A model generated the notes under the pieces. It saw nothing but the letters and a program-made list of their open reading frames with translations. It had not been told where the DNA came from and searched no databases. Both the position numbers and the translations under genes were made by a program. This document shows positions 24,207 to 33,900 of a DNA stretch of 54,356 nucleotides, in pieces; the stretch's first letter is position 1; every line of letters begins with the position of its first letter. This stretch comes from Pseudoxanthomonas suwonensis (GTDB lineage Bacteria > Pseudomonadota > Gammaproteobacteria > Xanthomonadales > Xanthomonadaceae): NCBI GenBank assembly GCA_030535605.1, contig JAUNRQ010000006.1, forward strand, positions 1-54,356, read 5' to 3'.

Positions 24207-24242
24207 TTGAAAAGTAGCATATACGCTGTTACAAATACAGCG
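24207..24242. promoter_or_regulatory. Divergent promoter/operator, copy 2
   Basis: Same -35/-10 pair and CGCTGT/ACAGCG dyad as at 15682-15717. Confidence 0.55.
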
Positions 24243-24283
24243 CATCTACGGCTTGACAGCTTTTGCCCCGAAGGAGGGTTCCG

Positions 24284-27200
24284 ATGGCCCGTATCCCCGA
24301 GTCCGAGATCGAGCGGCTGAAGGCCGAGGTGTCGTTGCAGCGGCTGGTGGAGGCCAAGGGTGTCAAGCTGGCACGGCAGGGCAAGGACTGGCTTGGGCGC
24401 TGCCCGTTCCACGACGACCGCACGCCGTCGCTGGTGGTATCCCCGGCCAAGAACCTGTGGCATTGCCTGGGCGCGTGCGCCATGGGCGGCACGGTGATCG
24501 ACTGGGTGATGAAGGCCGAAGGGGTGTCGTTCCGGCATGCGGTGGAGCTGCTGCGCAACGATGCCCCGCTGACCGGGCCGGTGGTGCGTCAGGCGACGGT
24601 GCCGAAGCTGGCCGCGCCGGTGGATGCCGATGCCGATGATGCGTCGGCGCTGGCGCAGGTGATCGACTACTACCATGCGACCTTGAAACAGAGCCCCGAG
24701 GCGCTGGCGTACCTGGCCTCGCGCGGGCTGGAGGATGCGGCGCTGATCGACCGCTTCCGGTTGGGCTTCGCCAACCGCACGCTCGGGCTGCGGCTGCCGG
24801 AGAAGAACCGGAAGGCCGGCGCGGAAATCCGCACCCGCCTGCAACGGCTCGGCGTGCTGCGCGAGAGCGGCCACGAGCACTTCAACGGCTCGCTGGTGGT
24901 GCCGGTGTTCGATGCCGCCGGGAGCGTGGTCGAGGTGTACGGCCGCAAGATCACGCCGAACCTGCGGCCGGGGACGCTGCAGCACCTGTACCTGCCGGGG
25001 CCGCACCGGGGCGTGTTCAACCGCGAAGCCCTTGTCTCACCGGAAATCATCCTCACAGAATCGTTGATCGACGCACTGACGTTCTGGAATGCCGGCTATC
25101 GCAACGTCACCGCCGCCTATGGCGTGAACGGCTTTACCGGCGAACACGCGGCGGCGCTGCGCGAGGCCGGCACACAGCGCGTGCTGATCGCCTACGACCG
25201 TGACGCTGCCGGCGACGAGGCCGCCGCCAAGCTGGCCGAATCCCTGATCGCGGATGGCATCGAGTGCTATCGCATCCAGTTCCCGAAGGGGATGGACGCG
25301 AACGAATACGCCTTGAAGGTGACGCCTGCGGCGAAGTCGCTGGGTGTGGCGATCCGCAAGGCCGAATGGCTCGGCCAGGGCAAGCCAAAAGCGGTCATCA
25401 GTACGGAGTGTGTCGCTTCGGATGACATGCCGGCGGCGGATACGGCTTCTTCCTTAGTGGCTGCTGTTGAAGAAGAACCCGCAGCTAAAGAAAACGCCCT
25501 CGATGCCGGGCCTGTCGAACCCTTGCCTGCTTCGCCTGTACCGATGTTGCCTGCGGTGCCGGTGGAGATGGGCGAGCGCGACGTGACGCTGACGCTCGGC
25601 GAACGCCGCTATCGGGTGCGTGGGCTGGCGAAGAACCTGGCTTACGACACGTTGAAGGTGAACCTGCTGGTGTCGTGTGGGGAACGGTTCTACGTGGACA
25701 CGCTCGACCTGTACGCGGCGCGTGCGCGGGCCAGCTACACGACGCAGGCGGCGGTGGAGTTGGGGGTGGCCGAGGATGCGATCCGGGCCGATCTTGGGCG
25801 GGTGCTGTTGCAGTTGGAGACGTTGCAGGATCAGACGATCCGGCAAACCCTCGCCCCCGCACCGGCGGAACCTGCGCTGTCGCCGGAGCTGGAAGCGGCG
25901 GCGCTCGACCTGCTGCGTGCGCCTGATCTGGCGCAGCGCATCGTGCGCGACGTGTCGGCGGTGGGCGTGGTCGGGGAGGACGGCAATGCGCTGGTGGGCT
26001 ATCTGGCGGCGGTCTCGCGCAAGCTGGACAAGCCGCTGGCGGTGCTGATCCAGTCCACCAGCGCGGCGGGCAAATCGACCCTCATGGACGCGCTGCTGTC
26101 GCTGATGCCGGAACACGACCGTGTTCACTACTCGGCAATGACCGGGCAATCGCTGTTCTACATCGGCGAAGGCGACCTGAAACACAAAATCCTCGCCATC
26201 GCGGAAGAAGAAGGCGTGCGACAAGCCGCCTATGCGTTGAAGCTGTTGCAGAGCCAGGGCGAACTGACCATCGCTTCGACGGGCAAAGACCCGGTCACGG
26301 GCAAGCTGGTGACGGAGGAATACCGGGTCGAAGGCCCGGTGATGCTGCTGTTGACCACCACGGCCATCGACATCGACGAGGAACTGCTGAACCGCTGCGT
26401 GGTGCTGACGATCAACGAGAGCCGGGAGCAGACGGCGGCGATCCATGCGCGCCAGCGGCAGGCGCGGACGCTGGCGGGCCTGCTGGCGGGCAAGGACGCC
26501 GAGCGCATCCGGGACGTGCATCGGGCCGCGCAAACGCTGCTGCGGCCGGTGGCGGTGGTGAACCCGTATGCCGAGGCGTTGACGTTCCGCAGCGAATCGA
26601 CCCGGATGCGCCGGGATCACGCCAAATACCTGACGCTGATCGACGCGATCGCGTTCCTGCACCAGCACCAGCGGCCGGTGCGCACGGCGATGGTGGCCGG
26701 CCATGCCATCGAATACGTCGAGGTCACGCGCGAGGACATTGCGCTGGGGAACCGGCTGGCCGGCGAGGTGTTGGGGCGTTCGCTGGACGAGTTGCCGCCG
26801 CAGACGCGGCGGGTGCTGTCGCTGATCGTCGGCCTGGTCGAGGCCCGTATGCACGAGCAGGCGATCCCGCGTTCGGCGGTGCGGTTCACGCGCAAGGAAC
26901 TGCGGGCGGTGGCCGGGATCACCGACACGGCGCTGCGGCTGCACCTGGAACGCCTCGTGGAACTGGAATACCTGCTCCCCCACCGCGGCAGGGCTGGTCA
27001 GCGGTTCGTGTACGAACTGCTGTTCGATGGCGACGTGGCGGCGGACGGGCCGCAGTTGATCGGGCTGATCGACGTGGCGGCGCTGGAATCCACGGCTACG
27101 ACGGCGAACTGCGCACCCCCGGCGGCCGACCTCGCACCCCGTTCGCACCCCGAAAACACCCCGCTTGCACCCACCTTGCAAGGCCGGAAAATCCCCGCAA

Positions 27201-27322
27201 CCCCTTGTGCGCAGGCGGGTTCTTCTTCCTTAGCTGCTGCTGTTGAAGAAACCCCACTTCTCCCGGTGCCCCGCGAGCCGCGTCGTAGTCGTAACGGTGC
27301 CGCCGTGGCGGCGGTGCGCTGA
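24284..27322 (+). CDS. CHC2/Toprim primase-helicase, copy 2
   Basis: Identical to the 1,012-residue protein at 15759-18797; all zinc, Toprim and Walker A residues are kept, so both copies look functional. Confidence 0.85.
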   Translation: MARIPESEIERLKAEVSLQRLVEAKGVKLARQGKDWLGRCPFHDDRTPSLVVSPAKNLWHCLGACAMGGTVIDWVMKAEGVSFRHAVELLRNDAPLTGPVVRQATVPKLAAPVDADADDASALAQVIDYYHATLKQSPEALAYLASRGLEDAALIDRFRLGFANRTLGLRLPEKNRKAGAEIRTRLQRLGVLRESGHEHFNGSLVVPVFDAAGSVVEVYGRKITPNLRPGTLQHLYLPGPHRGVFNREALVSPEIILTESLIDALTFWNAGYRNVTAAYGVNGFTGEHAAALREAGTQRVLIAYDRDAAGDEAAAKLAESLIADGIECYRIQFPKGMDANEYALKVTPAAKSLGVAIRKAEWLGQGKPKAVISTECVASDDMPAADTASSLVAAVEEEPAAKENALDAGPVEPLPASPVPMLPAVPVEMGERDVTLTLGERRYRVRGLAKNLAYDTLKVNLLVSCGERFYVDTLDLYAARARASYTTQAAVELGVAEDAIRADLGRVLLQLETLQDQTIRQTLAPAPAEPALSPELEAAALDLLRAPDLAQRIVRDVSAVGVVGEDGNALVGYLAAVSRKLDKPLAVLIQSTSAAGKSTLMDALLSLMPEHDRVHYSAMTGQSLFYIGEGDLKHKILAIAEEEGVRQAAYALKLLQSQGELTIASTGKDPVTGKLVTEEYRVEGPVMLLLTTTAIDIDEELLNRCVVLTINESREQTAAIHARQRQARTLAGLLAGKDAERIRDVHRAAQTLLRPVAVVNPYAEALTFRSESTRMRRDHAKYLTLIDAIAFLHQHQRPVRTAMVAGHAIEYVEVTREDIALGNRLAGEVLGRSLDELPPQTRRVLSLIVGLVEARMHEQAIPRSAVRFTRKELRAVAGITDTALRLHLERLVELEYLLPHRGRAGQRFVYELLFDGDVAADGPQLIGLIDVAALESTATTANCAPPAADLAPRSHPENTPLAPTLQGRKIPATPCAQAGSSSLAAAVEETPLLPVPREPRRSRNGAAVAAVR

Positions 27323-28365
27323 TGCCGCGCCGGGGCCAGCGGATCAAGACGCGCAAGGCGGCGGCGGTGAAGCCGTCGGGGCCGCGCACGCGCCGCGATG
27401 ACCCGCTGGCCGCGCATCCGTTGACCCGTTACATGCACGCGCACTTCGAGTGGATGCTCACGCACGGCTACAGCGCGGACACGGTGCGGGCGCGCAGGAT
27501 CGCGCTGCGGCGGTTCATCGGCTGGTGCGCCGAACGCGACCTGAACGACGTGCGGGCGATCACCGCGCCGGTGCTGGAACGCTACCAGCGGCACCTGTTC
27601 CTGTATCGCAAGCCGGACGGGCAGCCGCTGACGCTGGGCTCGCAGCACGGGTGCCTGGCCCCGCTCAAGACCTGGTTCAAGTGGCTGGTGCGCGAGCGGC
27701 ACATCGCGTTCAACCCGGCCTCGGAGTTGCAGTTGCCGAAACAACCCAAGCGCCTGCCGCGCAGCCTGCTGGCGGTCGCCGATGTGGAGGCGATCCTGCA
27801 CGAAGCCGAACCGGCAACGCCGGCGGGCCTGCGCGACCGGGCGATGCTGGAACTGCTGTACGCGACGGGTCTGCGGCGGATGGAGGTACCGGCGTTGGCG
27901 CGCTACGACGTCGACCTGAACCGCCGGCTGGTGTTCGTGCGCGAGGGCAAGGGGCGCAAGGATCGCGTCGTCCCGATGGGCGAACGGGCGGCGGCGTGGC
28001 TGGACAAGTACCTGGTCGAGGCGCGGCCGCAGTTGCTGGCGGCCGACACTGACGCCTTGTTCGTGACCGACTACGGCGAGCCGATCAGCCCGGCGTGGCT
28101 GGCGGAGAAGGTGAAGCGGTACATGGCCTTCGCCGGGATCGACCGGCCGGGGGCGACGCACCTGTTCCGGCACGCCTGCGCCACGCACATGCTGGAGAAC
28201 GGGGCGGATATCCGCTACATCCAGGACATGTTGGGCCACGCGCACCTGGCGACGACGGAGATCTATACGCACGTGGCCATCGACAAGTTGCAGAGGATCC
28301 ACGCGGCGACGCATCCAGCGGGGAGGCTGGAACGCCGCACGGCCGACACGGAGGTGATGCCATGA
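27322..28365 (+). CDS. Tyrosine recombinase, copy 2
   Basis: Identical to 18797-19840, with intact R-K-H-R-H-Y residues. Confidence 0.92.
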   Translation: MPRRGQRIKTRKAAAVKPSGPRTRRDDPLAAHPLTRYMHAHFEWMLTHGYSADTVRARRIALRRFIGWCAERDLNDVRAITAPVLERYQRHLFLYRKPDGQPLTLGSQHGCLAPLKTWFKWLVRERHIAFNPASELQLPKQPKRLPRSLLAVADVEAILHEAEPATPAGLRDRAMLELLYATGLRRMEVPALARYDVDLNRRLVFVREGKGRKDRVVPMGERAAAWLDKYLVEARPQLLAADTDALFVTDYGEPISPAWLAEKVKRYMAFAGIDRPGATHLFRHACATHMLENGADIRYIQDMLGHAHLATTEIYTHVAIDKLQRIHAATHPAGRLERRTADTEVMP

Positions 28366-28439
28366 CCGACGACGAACTGCGCCTGCTGGAAGCGCGCTTG
28401 AGGGCGTGCGAGCGCGACGCCGACGTTGGCGCGGCTTAA
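28362..28439 (+). CDS. Possible 25-residue peptide, copy 2
   Basis: Same short coupled frame as at 19837-19914. Confidence 0.35.
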   Translation: MTDDELRLLEARLRACERDADVGAA

Positions 28440-28990
28440 CCGCTGCGCGGTTCAAGCCGACGCCGCATCGCTCCGTCGGGCATGGTCGCGATCGGACAGC
28501 AAGAACGCGTCGGTCAGCGCCCTGCTGCGCAGCGCGCTGTGCGTTACCTGTCCGGGGGTAAGTCGGCCTGCGGCCGACTTAACATAACGCTGCGTTACGC
28601 AAACCGCCGGGCTGTCACGGCGCTTGCGATGCTGCAGTGGGCCAAGGGCGGGTTCGCAGGCAAGCGCCGCGCCAGCCCGGCGCTTCGCGTAACAAGCGTT
28701 CATGTCTTGCGCCCCCGGAAGAGCAAGAGCCAGTCAACCAACCTTGGGTGTGGCCGCGTGTGCTGCGCACACCCGCCCACGGTGTGTTGGTGCGCGCCGC
28801 TGCGCGTCGCGCCCGCTCCGGCCAGGCCTGCGCGGTTGCGCGTGGGTTGGCCGGCATCGCTTCGGCCAGTATCCCGCCACGCGCTTCGTGCGCGTGCTGC
28901 GCACGCCCACAGAGCCTGCGTGCTACGCGCCCACGCTCGCGCCTGACCGTCCCCGGCGCGTCGGCTTAACCGCTGCGCGGTTCAAGCCGA
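28433..28990 (+). repeat. Hairpin-rich right end, copy 2
   Basis: Same structured, gene-free region as 19908-20465, with both 28-bp hairpin repeats (28433-28460 and 28963-28990). Confidence 0.7.
28582..28705. repeat. Large imperfect hairpin, copy 2
   Basis: Same four-arm structure as 20057-20180. Confidence 0.6.
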
Positions 28991-29122
28991 ACGCGGATCG
29001 TTGCGCAGTGGTTCCGGGCCAAAGGCAAGGGCGGCGGCTAAAAGGAAAGTGCTTGACGGCGGCCGCGGGGTGGGCCAAAAAGGCGCATCAAGGGAATTTT
29101 ACGAAGCCCGGAACCCGCCTCA

Positions 29123-29692
29123 ATGGCCGCAGCGTTGCTAAGTCCAAGTCGCGTCAGGGAAAAACGCCGCCGGGTACGACGGCGCACGTCAGGGCGAACT
29201 ATCTATGGCTATGTTCGTGGAAACCCAGTTAATTTCACTGATCGGCTAGGCTTGGATTGCGACCAGCGTGGTTGCTGGGTCACGCCCGAGCAGCAAGCAT
29301 TTGCGAACTCCGGTAACTATTCTGCCTACTACCAGTCCGCATGTGGCGGTGGAGATATGTACGCTTGCGCTGCTGGAAGAGTGGCAGCAAATCAGGGTTG
29401 GGCTGCCAACTTTACGAACAGACTCTTGCGAGGCGGCCTTAAGAAAAATGGCGCATCTGACAAGGAGTGCGAAACCGCGATGGAGGGCATTCGCGAAGAT
29501 TTAGCGAAGGCGCATGCGGATGCGCTGAGTGGGGGATCACCACAAAGCCCCATCCGGCTTACTGGCGATCAGATTTCCGCTTTCCACCATGATGTTTTTT
29601 CGCAGCACTACGGCGGTCAGTATTTGATATTTGGCGGAGACATACCCGGTGCATGGGCTACAGGCTGGTGCACTGCGCCCGGGTGCTGGTAA
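29123..29692 (+). CDS. Displaced RHS tip C fused to element-end codons
   Basis: An ATG in the element end opens the same 27-codon leader as at 20598 and continues in frame into YGYVRGNPVNFTDRLGL and a cysteine-rich tip (CDQRGCWVTPEQQAFA, ACGGGDMYACAAGRVAANQG, ending WCTAPGCW). The core motif has DRLGL instead of DPLGL. I recognise the tip layout from RHS-associated proteins of this bacterial family but know no activity; histidines in FHHDVFSQH are candidates. If the element model is right, this was the C-terminus of the RHS protein before integration. Confidence 0.65.
   Translation: MAAALLSPSRVREKRRRVRRRTSGRTIYGYVRGNPVNFTDRLGLDCDQRGCWVTPEQQAFANSGNYSAYYQSACGGGDMYACAAGRVAANQGWAANFTNRLLRGGLKKNGASDKECETAMEGIREDLAKAHADALSGGSPQSPIRLTGDQISAFHHDVFSQHYGGQYLIFGGDIPGAWATGWCTAPGCW
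29204..29226 (+). other. Putative attachment site (right)
   Basis: Junction motif with GC at the variable positions, preceded by element-end DNA (GAACTATC) and followed by tip C codons. With 12154-12176 it would form the pair of sites that flank the whole insertion. Confidence 0.6.
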
Positions 29693-30369
29693 TGAGTGCG
29701 TTTCAACCGATTTTGATAGCGGCCTTGGTGTTATCGGTCATTGGCTGCAACTCTCACGATGTGCATGAAATTAAAGGGGTGAGCGGCAAGTTCTGTGTCC
29801 CCAAGAATCACGTGGTTGGACGCGTTCCTTGGCTGCCTTCGGATGCTCCTAAAGGGAGTGGCTTCGCTTTTAGTGGCTGCTGGCGTGGCGACTTGAAGGG
29901 CGAGACGGGATGTTTGTTGCCGAAGATGGTTGTCGGCGGAGTGGCCGAATCTGTTGGAGATTTTAGAGGGCAGCGATGGCAAGACTTTGGTGATGATTCT
30001 CTTGTAAAGCGGACGATAAGAAGCCAAGAGGCTTCGCTTGAGTCTATTGATGATGGGCGCATGGTTATCGCCGCTAATCCGCATACTTATTGGGGTTGGT
30101 TTGTTTGGCGAAAATTCACGCCTTCGGTAGCTGATGGCAGCGTGGCATTGAATGAAGTCGATGAATTGATTGCTACTTGCCAGAAAAAGAATGTGGCCTT
30201 GCCTGGCGTGCCTAGCACACGCGAAGCAATCATGTGTGAACGAAAGGTGCTCGGTAAGGATTATGCAATCAGCTATTCCTTCGAGTCGAAAGAACGTGCT
30301 CCCAAAGATGTTGCCGCGTTGGATGCGCAGATGTTCGCTGGAATAGATAGCTGGCGTTGCAAGAAATAG
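29692..30369 (+). CDS. Putative immunity protein C, lipoprotein
   Basis: A 225-residue protein beginning MSAFQPILIAALVLSVIGC with lipobox VIGC. Its ATG overlaps the tip C stop (TAATG), indicating translational coupling and a cognate role. Six cysteines remain in the mature part (for example SGKFCVPKN, SGCWRGD, TGCLLP). No domain is recognised. It is A+T-richer than the chromosomal genes. Immunity is inferred from position and export signal. Confidence 0.7.
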   Translation: MSAFQPILIAALVLSVIGCNSHDVHEIKGVSGKFCVPKNHVVGRVPWLPSDAPKGSGFAFSGCWRGDLKGETGCLLPKMVVGGVAESVGDFRGQRWQDFGDDSLVKRTIRSQEASLESIDDGRMVIAANPHTYWGWFVWRKFTPSVADGSVALNEVDELIATCQKKNVALPGVPSTREAIMCERKVLGKDYAISYSFESKERAPKDVAALDAQMFAGIDSWRCKK

Positions 30370-30493
30370 CGCTGCTCGGCAAGCTGGGGTTGGGTCATGC
30401 CGCGTTGCTTGCAGTGCCGGGCGAGACTGGTGGCAAGGTTCACGCGCTACCGCAGGATGAGCGGTACACCATGGAACGTGACCCTTACACTCA

Positions 30494-30716
30494 ACATCCA
30501 AGTGCAACACCCTAAGGTGTTGCCATGTTCCGATCATCACGTTACCAGCATCTGAGTCCTGAAGACCGCGTCGTGAACCCCGAAGCTTACGGGAGCATCC
30601 GCTGCATTGCCCGCCATCTTGAGCGTGCCCCGTCGACGGTCAGTCGGCAGCTTCGCAGGACGGATGGTGGCCCATATGATGCCGCCGCGGCGGGCAAGGA
30701 CTACTGTCAGCGCTGA
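30494..30716 (+). pseudogene. IS30-family transposase remnant
   Basis: The frame from 30525 begins MFRSSRYQHLSPEDRV and contains IARHLERAPSTVSRQLRR, the N-terminal HTH of IS30 transposases, but stops after 63 residues; the DDE domain is missing. A CAACACC/GGTGTTG stem precedes the ATG and may belong to the IS left end. The rest of 30370-30985 holds a short CGCCGT hexamer run near 30727 and the inverted repeat at 30861. It marks the right edge of the RHS island. Confidence 0.75.
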
Positions 30717-30860
30717 TTGCGCTGTCGCCGTCGCCGTCGCCGTAGTGTAATGACCCATGCAACGTGCGTTTTTGGTTGAGAGCTTGATGCGAGCGAGCAT
30801 GGGTCTGTAGAGGATTGTTCGCGTTTTCGGGAAGGGCCACCATGACCCGATGCGGATCAC

Positions 30861-30896
30861 TCGGACGGATATTCAACGGTGCGGATATCCGTCCGA
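30861..30896. repeat. 12-bp perfect inverted repeat downstream of putA
   Basis: Arms TCGGACGGATAT and ATATCCGTCCGA are separated by 12 bases. It lies about 90 bp past the putA stop. No T tract follows on the minus strand, so it is either a weak terminator or a protein-binding dyad. Confidence 0.5.
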
Positions 30897-30985
30897 TGAT
30901 CGTGTGGAACTGGGTTTCCCGAAACCCAACGAAGGAGCGCCGCTGGCTTGTTCATAGCCGGTTGATCGACCGCCGCCCGAATGAA

Positions 30986-33900
30986 CTATTCCCCCAGCGT
31001 CAGCAAGCTGGCATTGCCGCCGGCGGCGGTGGTGTTCACCGTCACCGTCTTTTCGGTGGTAAAGCGCGGCAGGTAGTGCGGACCGCCGGCCTTGGGGCCG
31101 GTGCCGGACAGGCCGCGGCCGCCGAAGGGCTGCACGCCGACCACCGCGCCGATCTGGTTGCGGTTGACATAGACGTTGCCCACGCGCGCGCGGCTGGCGA
31201 TTTTCTCCACCGTGTCGTCGATGCGCGAGTGGATGCCGAGGGTCAGGCCGTAGCCGGTGGAGTTGATGGCATCGATCACCTTGTCCAGCTCGTCCGCCTT
31301 CCAGCGCACCACGTGCAGGGCGGGGCCGAACTTTTCCTCGTCCAGTTGCGCGAGGTCGTCGATCTCCCACGCCACCGGGGCGAAGAAGGTACCGTGTTCG
31401 GTGTCCGGGCCAAGCGTGGCCTCGGCAATCTTGCGGCCGATGCCGGTGCCCATCCGGGTGGCGTGGGCATCGAGCATGTCGCAGGCGGCGGTGTCGATGA
31501 CCGGGCCGACGTCGGTGGACAGTTGCGCCGGGTCCCCGACCTTCAGTTCGGCCATCGCCCCGGCCAGCATGTCGATGACCTTGTCGGCGACATCGGCCTG
31601 CACGAACAACACCCGTGCGGCCGAGCAGCGCTGGCCGGCCGACGTGAAGGCCGAACCGATGACGTCCTTGACCACCTGTTCCGGCAGCGAGGAGGAGTCG
31701 GCGATCATCGCGTTCTGGCCACCGGTCTCGGCGATCAGGGTGGCGATGGCGCCATCGTCGCGACTGGCCAGCGAACGGTTGATCACGCGCGCGGTGCGGG
31801 TGGAGCCGGTGAAGCACACGCCGGCCACGCGCGAATCGCCGGTCAGCAGGCTGCCGACGGTGCCGCCGGTGCCTGGCACGAACTGCAACACGTCCCTGGG
31901 CACGCCGGCTTCATGCATCAACTGCACCGCGGCGTGGCCGACCAGGTTGGTCTGCTCCGCCGGCTTGGCGATCACGGCGTTGCCCGCGACCAGTGCCGCG
32001 GCGACCTGGCCGAGGAAGATCGCCAGCGGGAAGTTCCACGGGCTGATGCACACGAACACGCCGCGACCGCCGACCTGCAGGGTGTTGGATTCGCCGGTGG
32101 GACCGGGCAGCGCTTCGATGGTGAACAGTTCACGCGCCTGCAGGGCGTAATAGCGCAGGAAGTCGACCGCTTCGCGCACTTCGGCGACACCGTCGGGAAT
32201 CGACTTGCCGGCTTCGCGCGTGCACATCGCCATGAACTCGGCGATGCGTGCCTCCAGCAGGTCGGCGGCGCGTTCCAGCATGGCCGCGCGCTGCTCCACC
32301 GGGGTCGCGTCCCAGCCGGGATAGGCGGCCACGGCATTGTCCAGGGCTTTCGCCACGACGCTGGCGTCGGCGCTGGTCCAGTGGCCCACCACCTGGCGGC
32401 GATCGGCGGGATTGGTGACCGGCTGCGGTTCACCGGACACGGTGGCGCCCGGCACCAGCGGTGCCGCGGTCCATTGGCCTTCACCGGCGCGGTTCATCGC
32501 GGTGGCCAGTTCCTGCAGTGCGTCGTCGTTGGCGAGGTTGATGCCCATGGAGTTGTCTCGCGGCTGGCCCTGGCTGCGGTACAGCGCGACCGGCAGGGCG
32601 ATGTGGGGGTGGGGAATGTGTTCGAAGGCGGCCACGGTGGCCAGCGGGTCGCGGACGAGTTCCTCGACCGGGATCGTTTCGTCGGTGATGCGGTTGACGA
32701 AGCTGGAATTGGCTCCGTTTTCCAGCAGTCGTCGCACCAGGTAGGGCAGCAGGTCCTCATGGCTGCCGACCGGCGCATACACGCGGCAGGGCACGTCCAG
32801 GCGATCGCGCGGCATGACTTCCGCGTACAGGTCGTCGCCCATGCCGTGCAGCTTCTGGAATTCGTAACGGAAGCCGTCCCCGTCGCGCGCGCCGCCGACC
32901 ACGGCCTGCGCCATGTGGTGGATCGCGGCGATGGTCTGCGCATTATGGGTGGCGAACATCGGGTAGATCGCATCGATGTTGTCCAGCAGCCGGCGTGCGT
33001 TGGCCTGATAGCTGACATCGGTGTTCGGCTTGCGGGTGAACAGCGGGAACCCGCTCTGGCCATCCACCTGCGCGCGTTTGATTTCCGCATCCCAGTACGC
33101 GCCCTTGACCAGCCGCACCGGAATGCGACGGCCCAGCGCACGCGCGCGGCTGGCGATGAAGTCGATCACGCGGGGCGCGCGCTTCTGGTATGCCTGCACG
33201 ACGATGCCGAAGCCGTCCCAGCCGCGCAGGGCGGCATCGCCGAGCACCTGGAAGATCAGGTCCAGCGACAGTTCCAGACGGTCGGCTTCCTCGGCGTCGA
33301 TGCTCAGGCCGATGCCCTGCGCGCGCGCGCGCATCGCCAGCCCCAGCAACCGCGGGCCGAGTTCGGACAGCACCCGCGCGCGATTGGCGTGCTCGTAGCG
33401 CGGGTGCAGGGCGGACAACTTGACGGAGATCGAGGGCGCGGCGAACACGTCGTCGAAGGGGCCGTCACCGCCGATCGCGTCGATCGCATCGCGGTACGCA
33501 CGCAGGTAGCGGTCGGCGTCGGCCTGGGTCAATGCCGCTTCACCGAGCATGTCGTAGCTGTAGCGGAACGCTGCGTTGCTGCCTTTGCGCGCGCGCTGCA
33601 GCGCTTCGCCGATGGTCCTGCCCATGACGAACTGGTGACCCATGATCTTCATCGCCTGGCGCGTGGCCATGCGGATCACCGGCTCGCCCATGCGCCCGGC
33701 CAGCCGCTGGAAGGCGCCGTGGGCATCGCGCTTGGTGTCATCGGCCAGATGCACCAGCCGACCGGTCAGCAGCAGGCCCCAGGTGGAGGCGTTGACCAGC
33801 ACCGAGTCGGACTGGCCCAAGTGGCGGCGCCAGTTGGCATCGCCGAGCTTGTCGCGGATCAGCGCGTCGGCAGTGCCCTGGTCGGGGATGCGCAGCAGTG

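Larger units (their letters stand above)
20679..29203 (+). repeat. Tandem 8,525-bp unit, copy 2
   Basis: Second copy of the unit in the same orientation, directly after copy 1. All gene products compared are identical to copy 1. It ends with the same element DNA (...GAACTATC) at 29203 and abuts the junction motif of tip C at 29204. Confidence 0.95.

Noticed and set aside
30720..30745. CGCCGT hexamer run as a phase-variation tract
   Set aside because: Only about three to four units, in a region without a gene.
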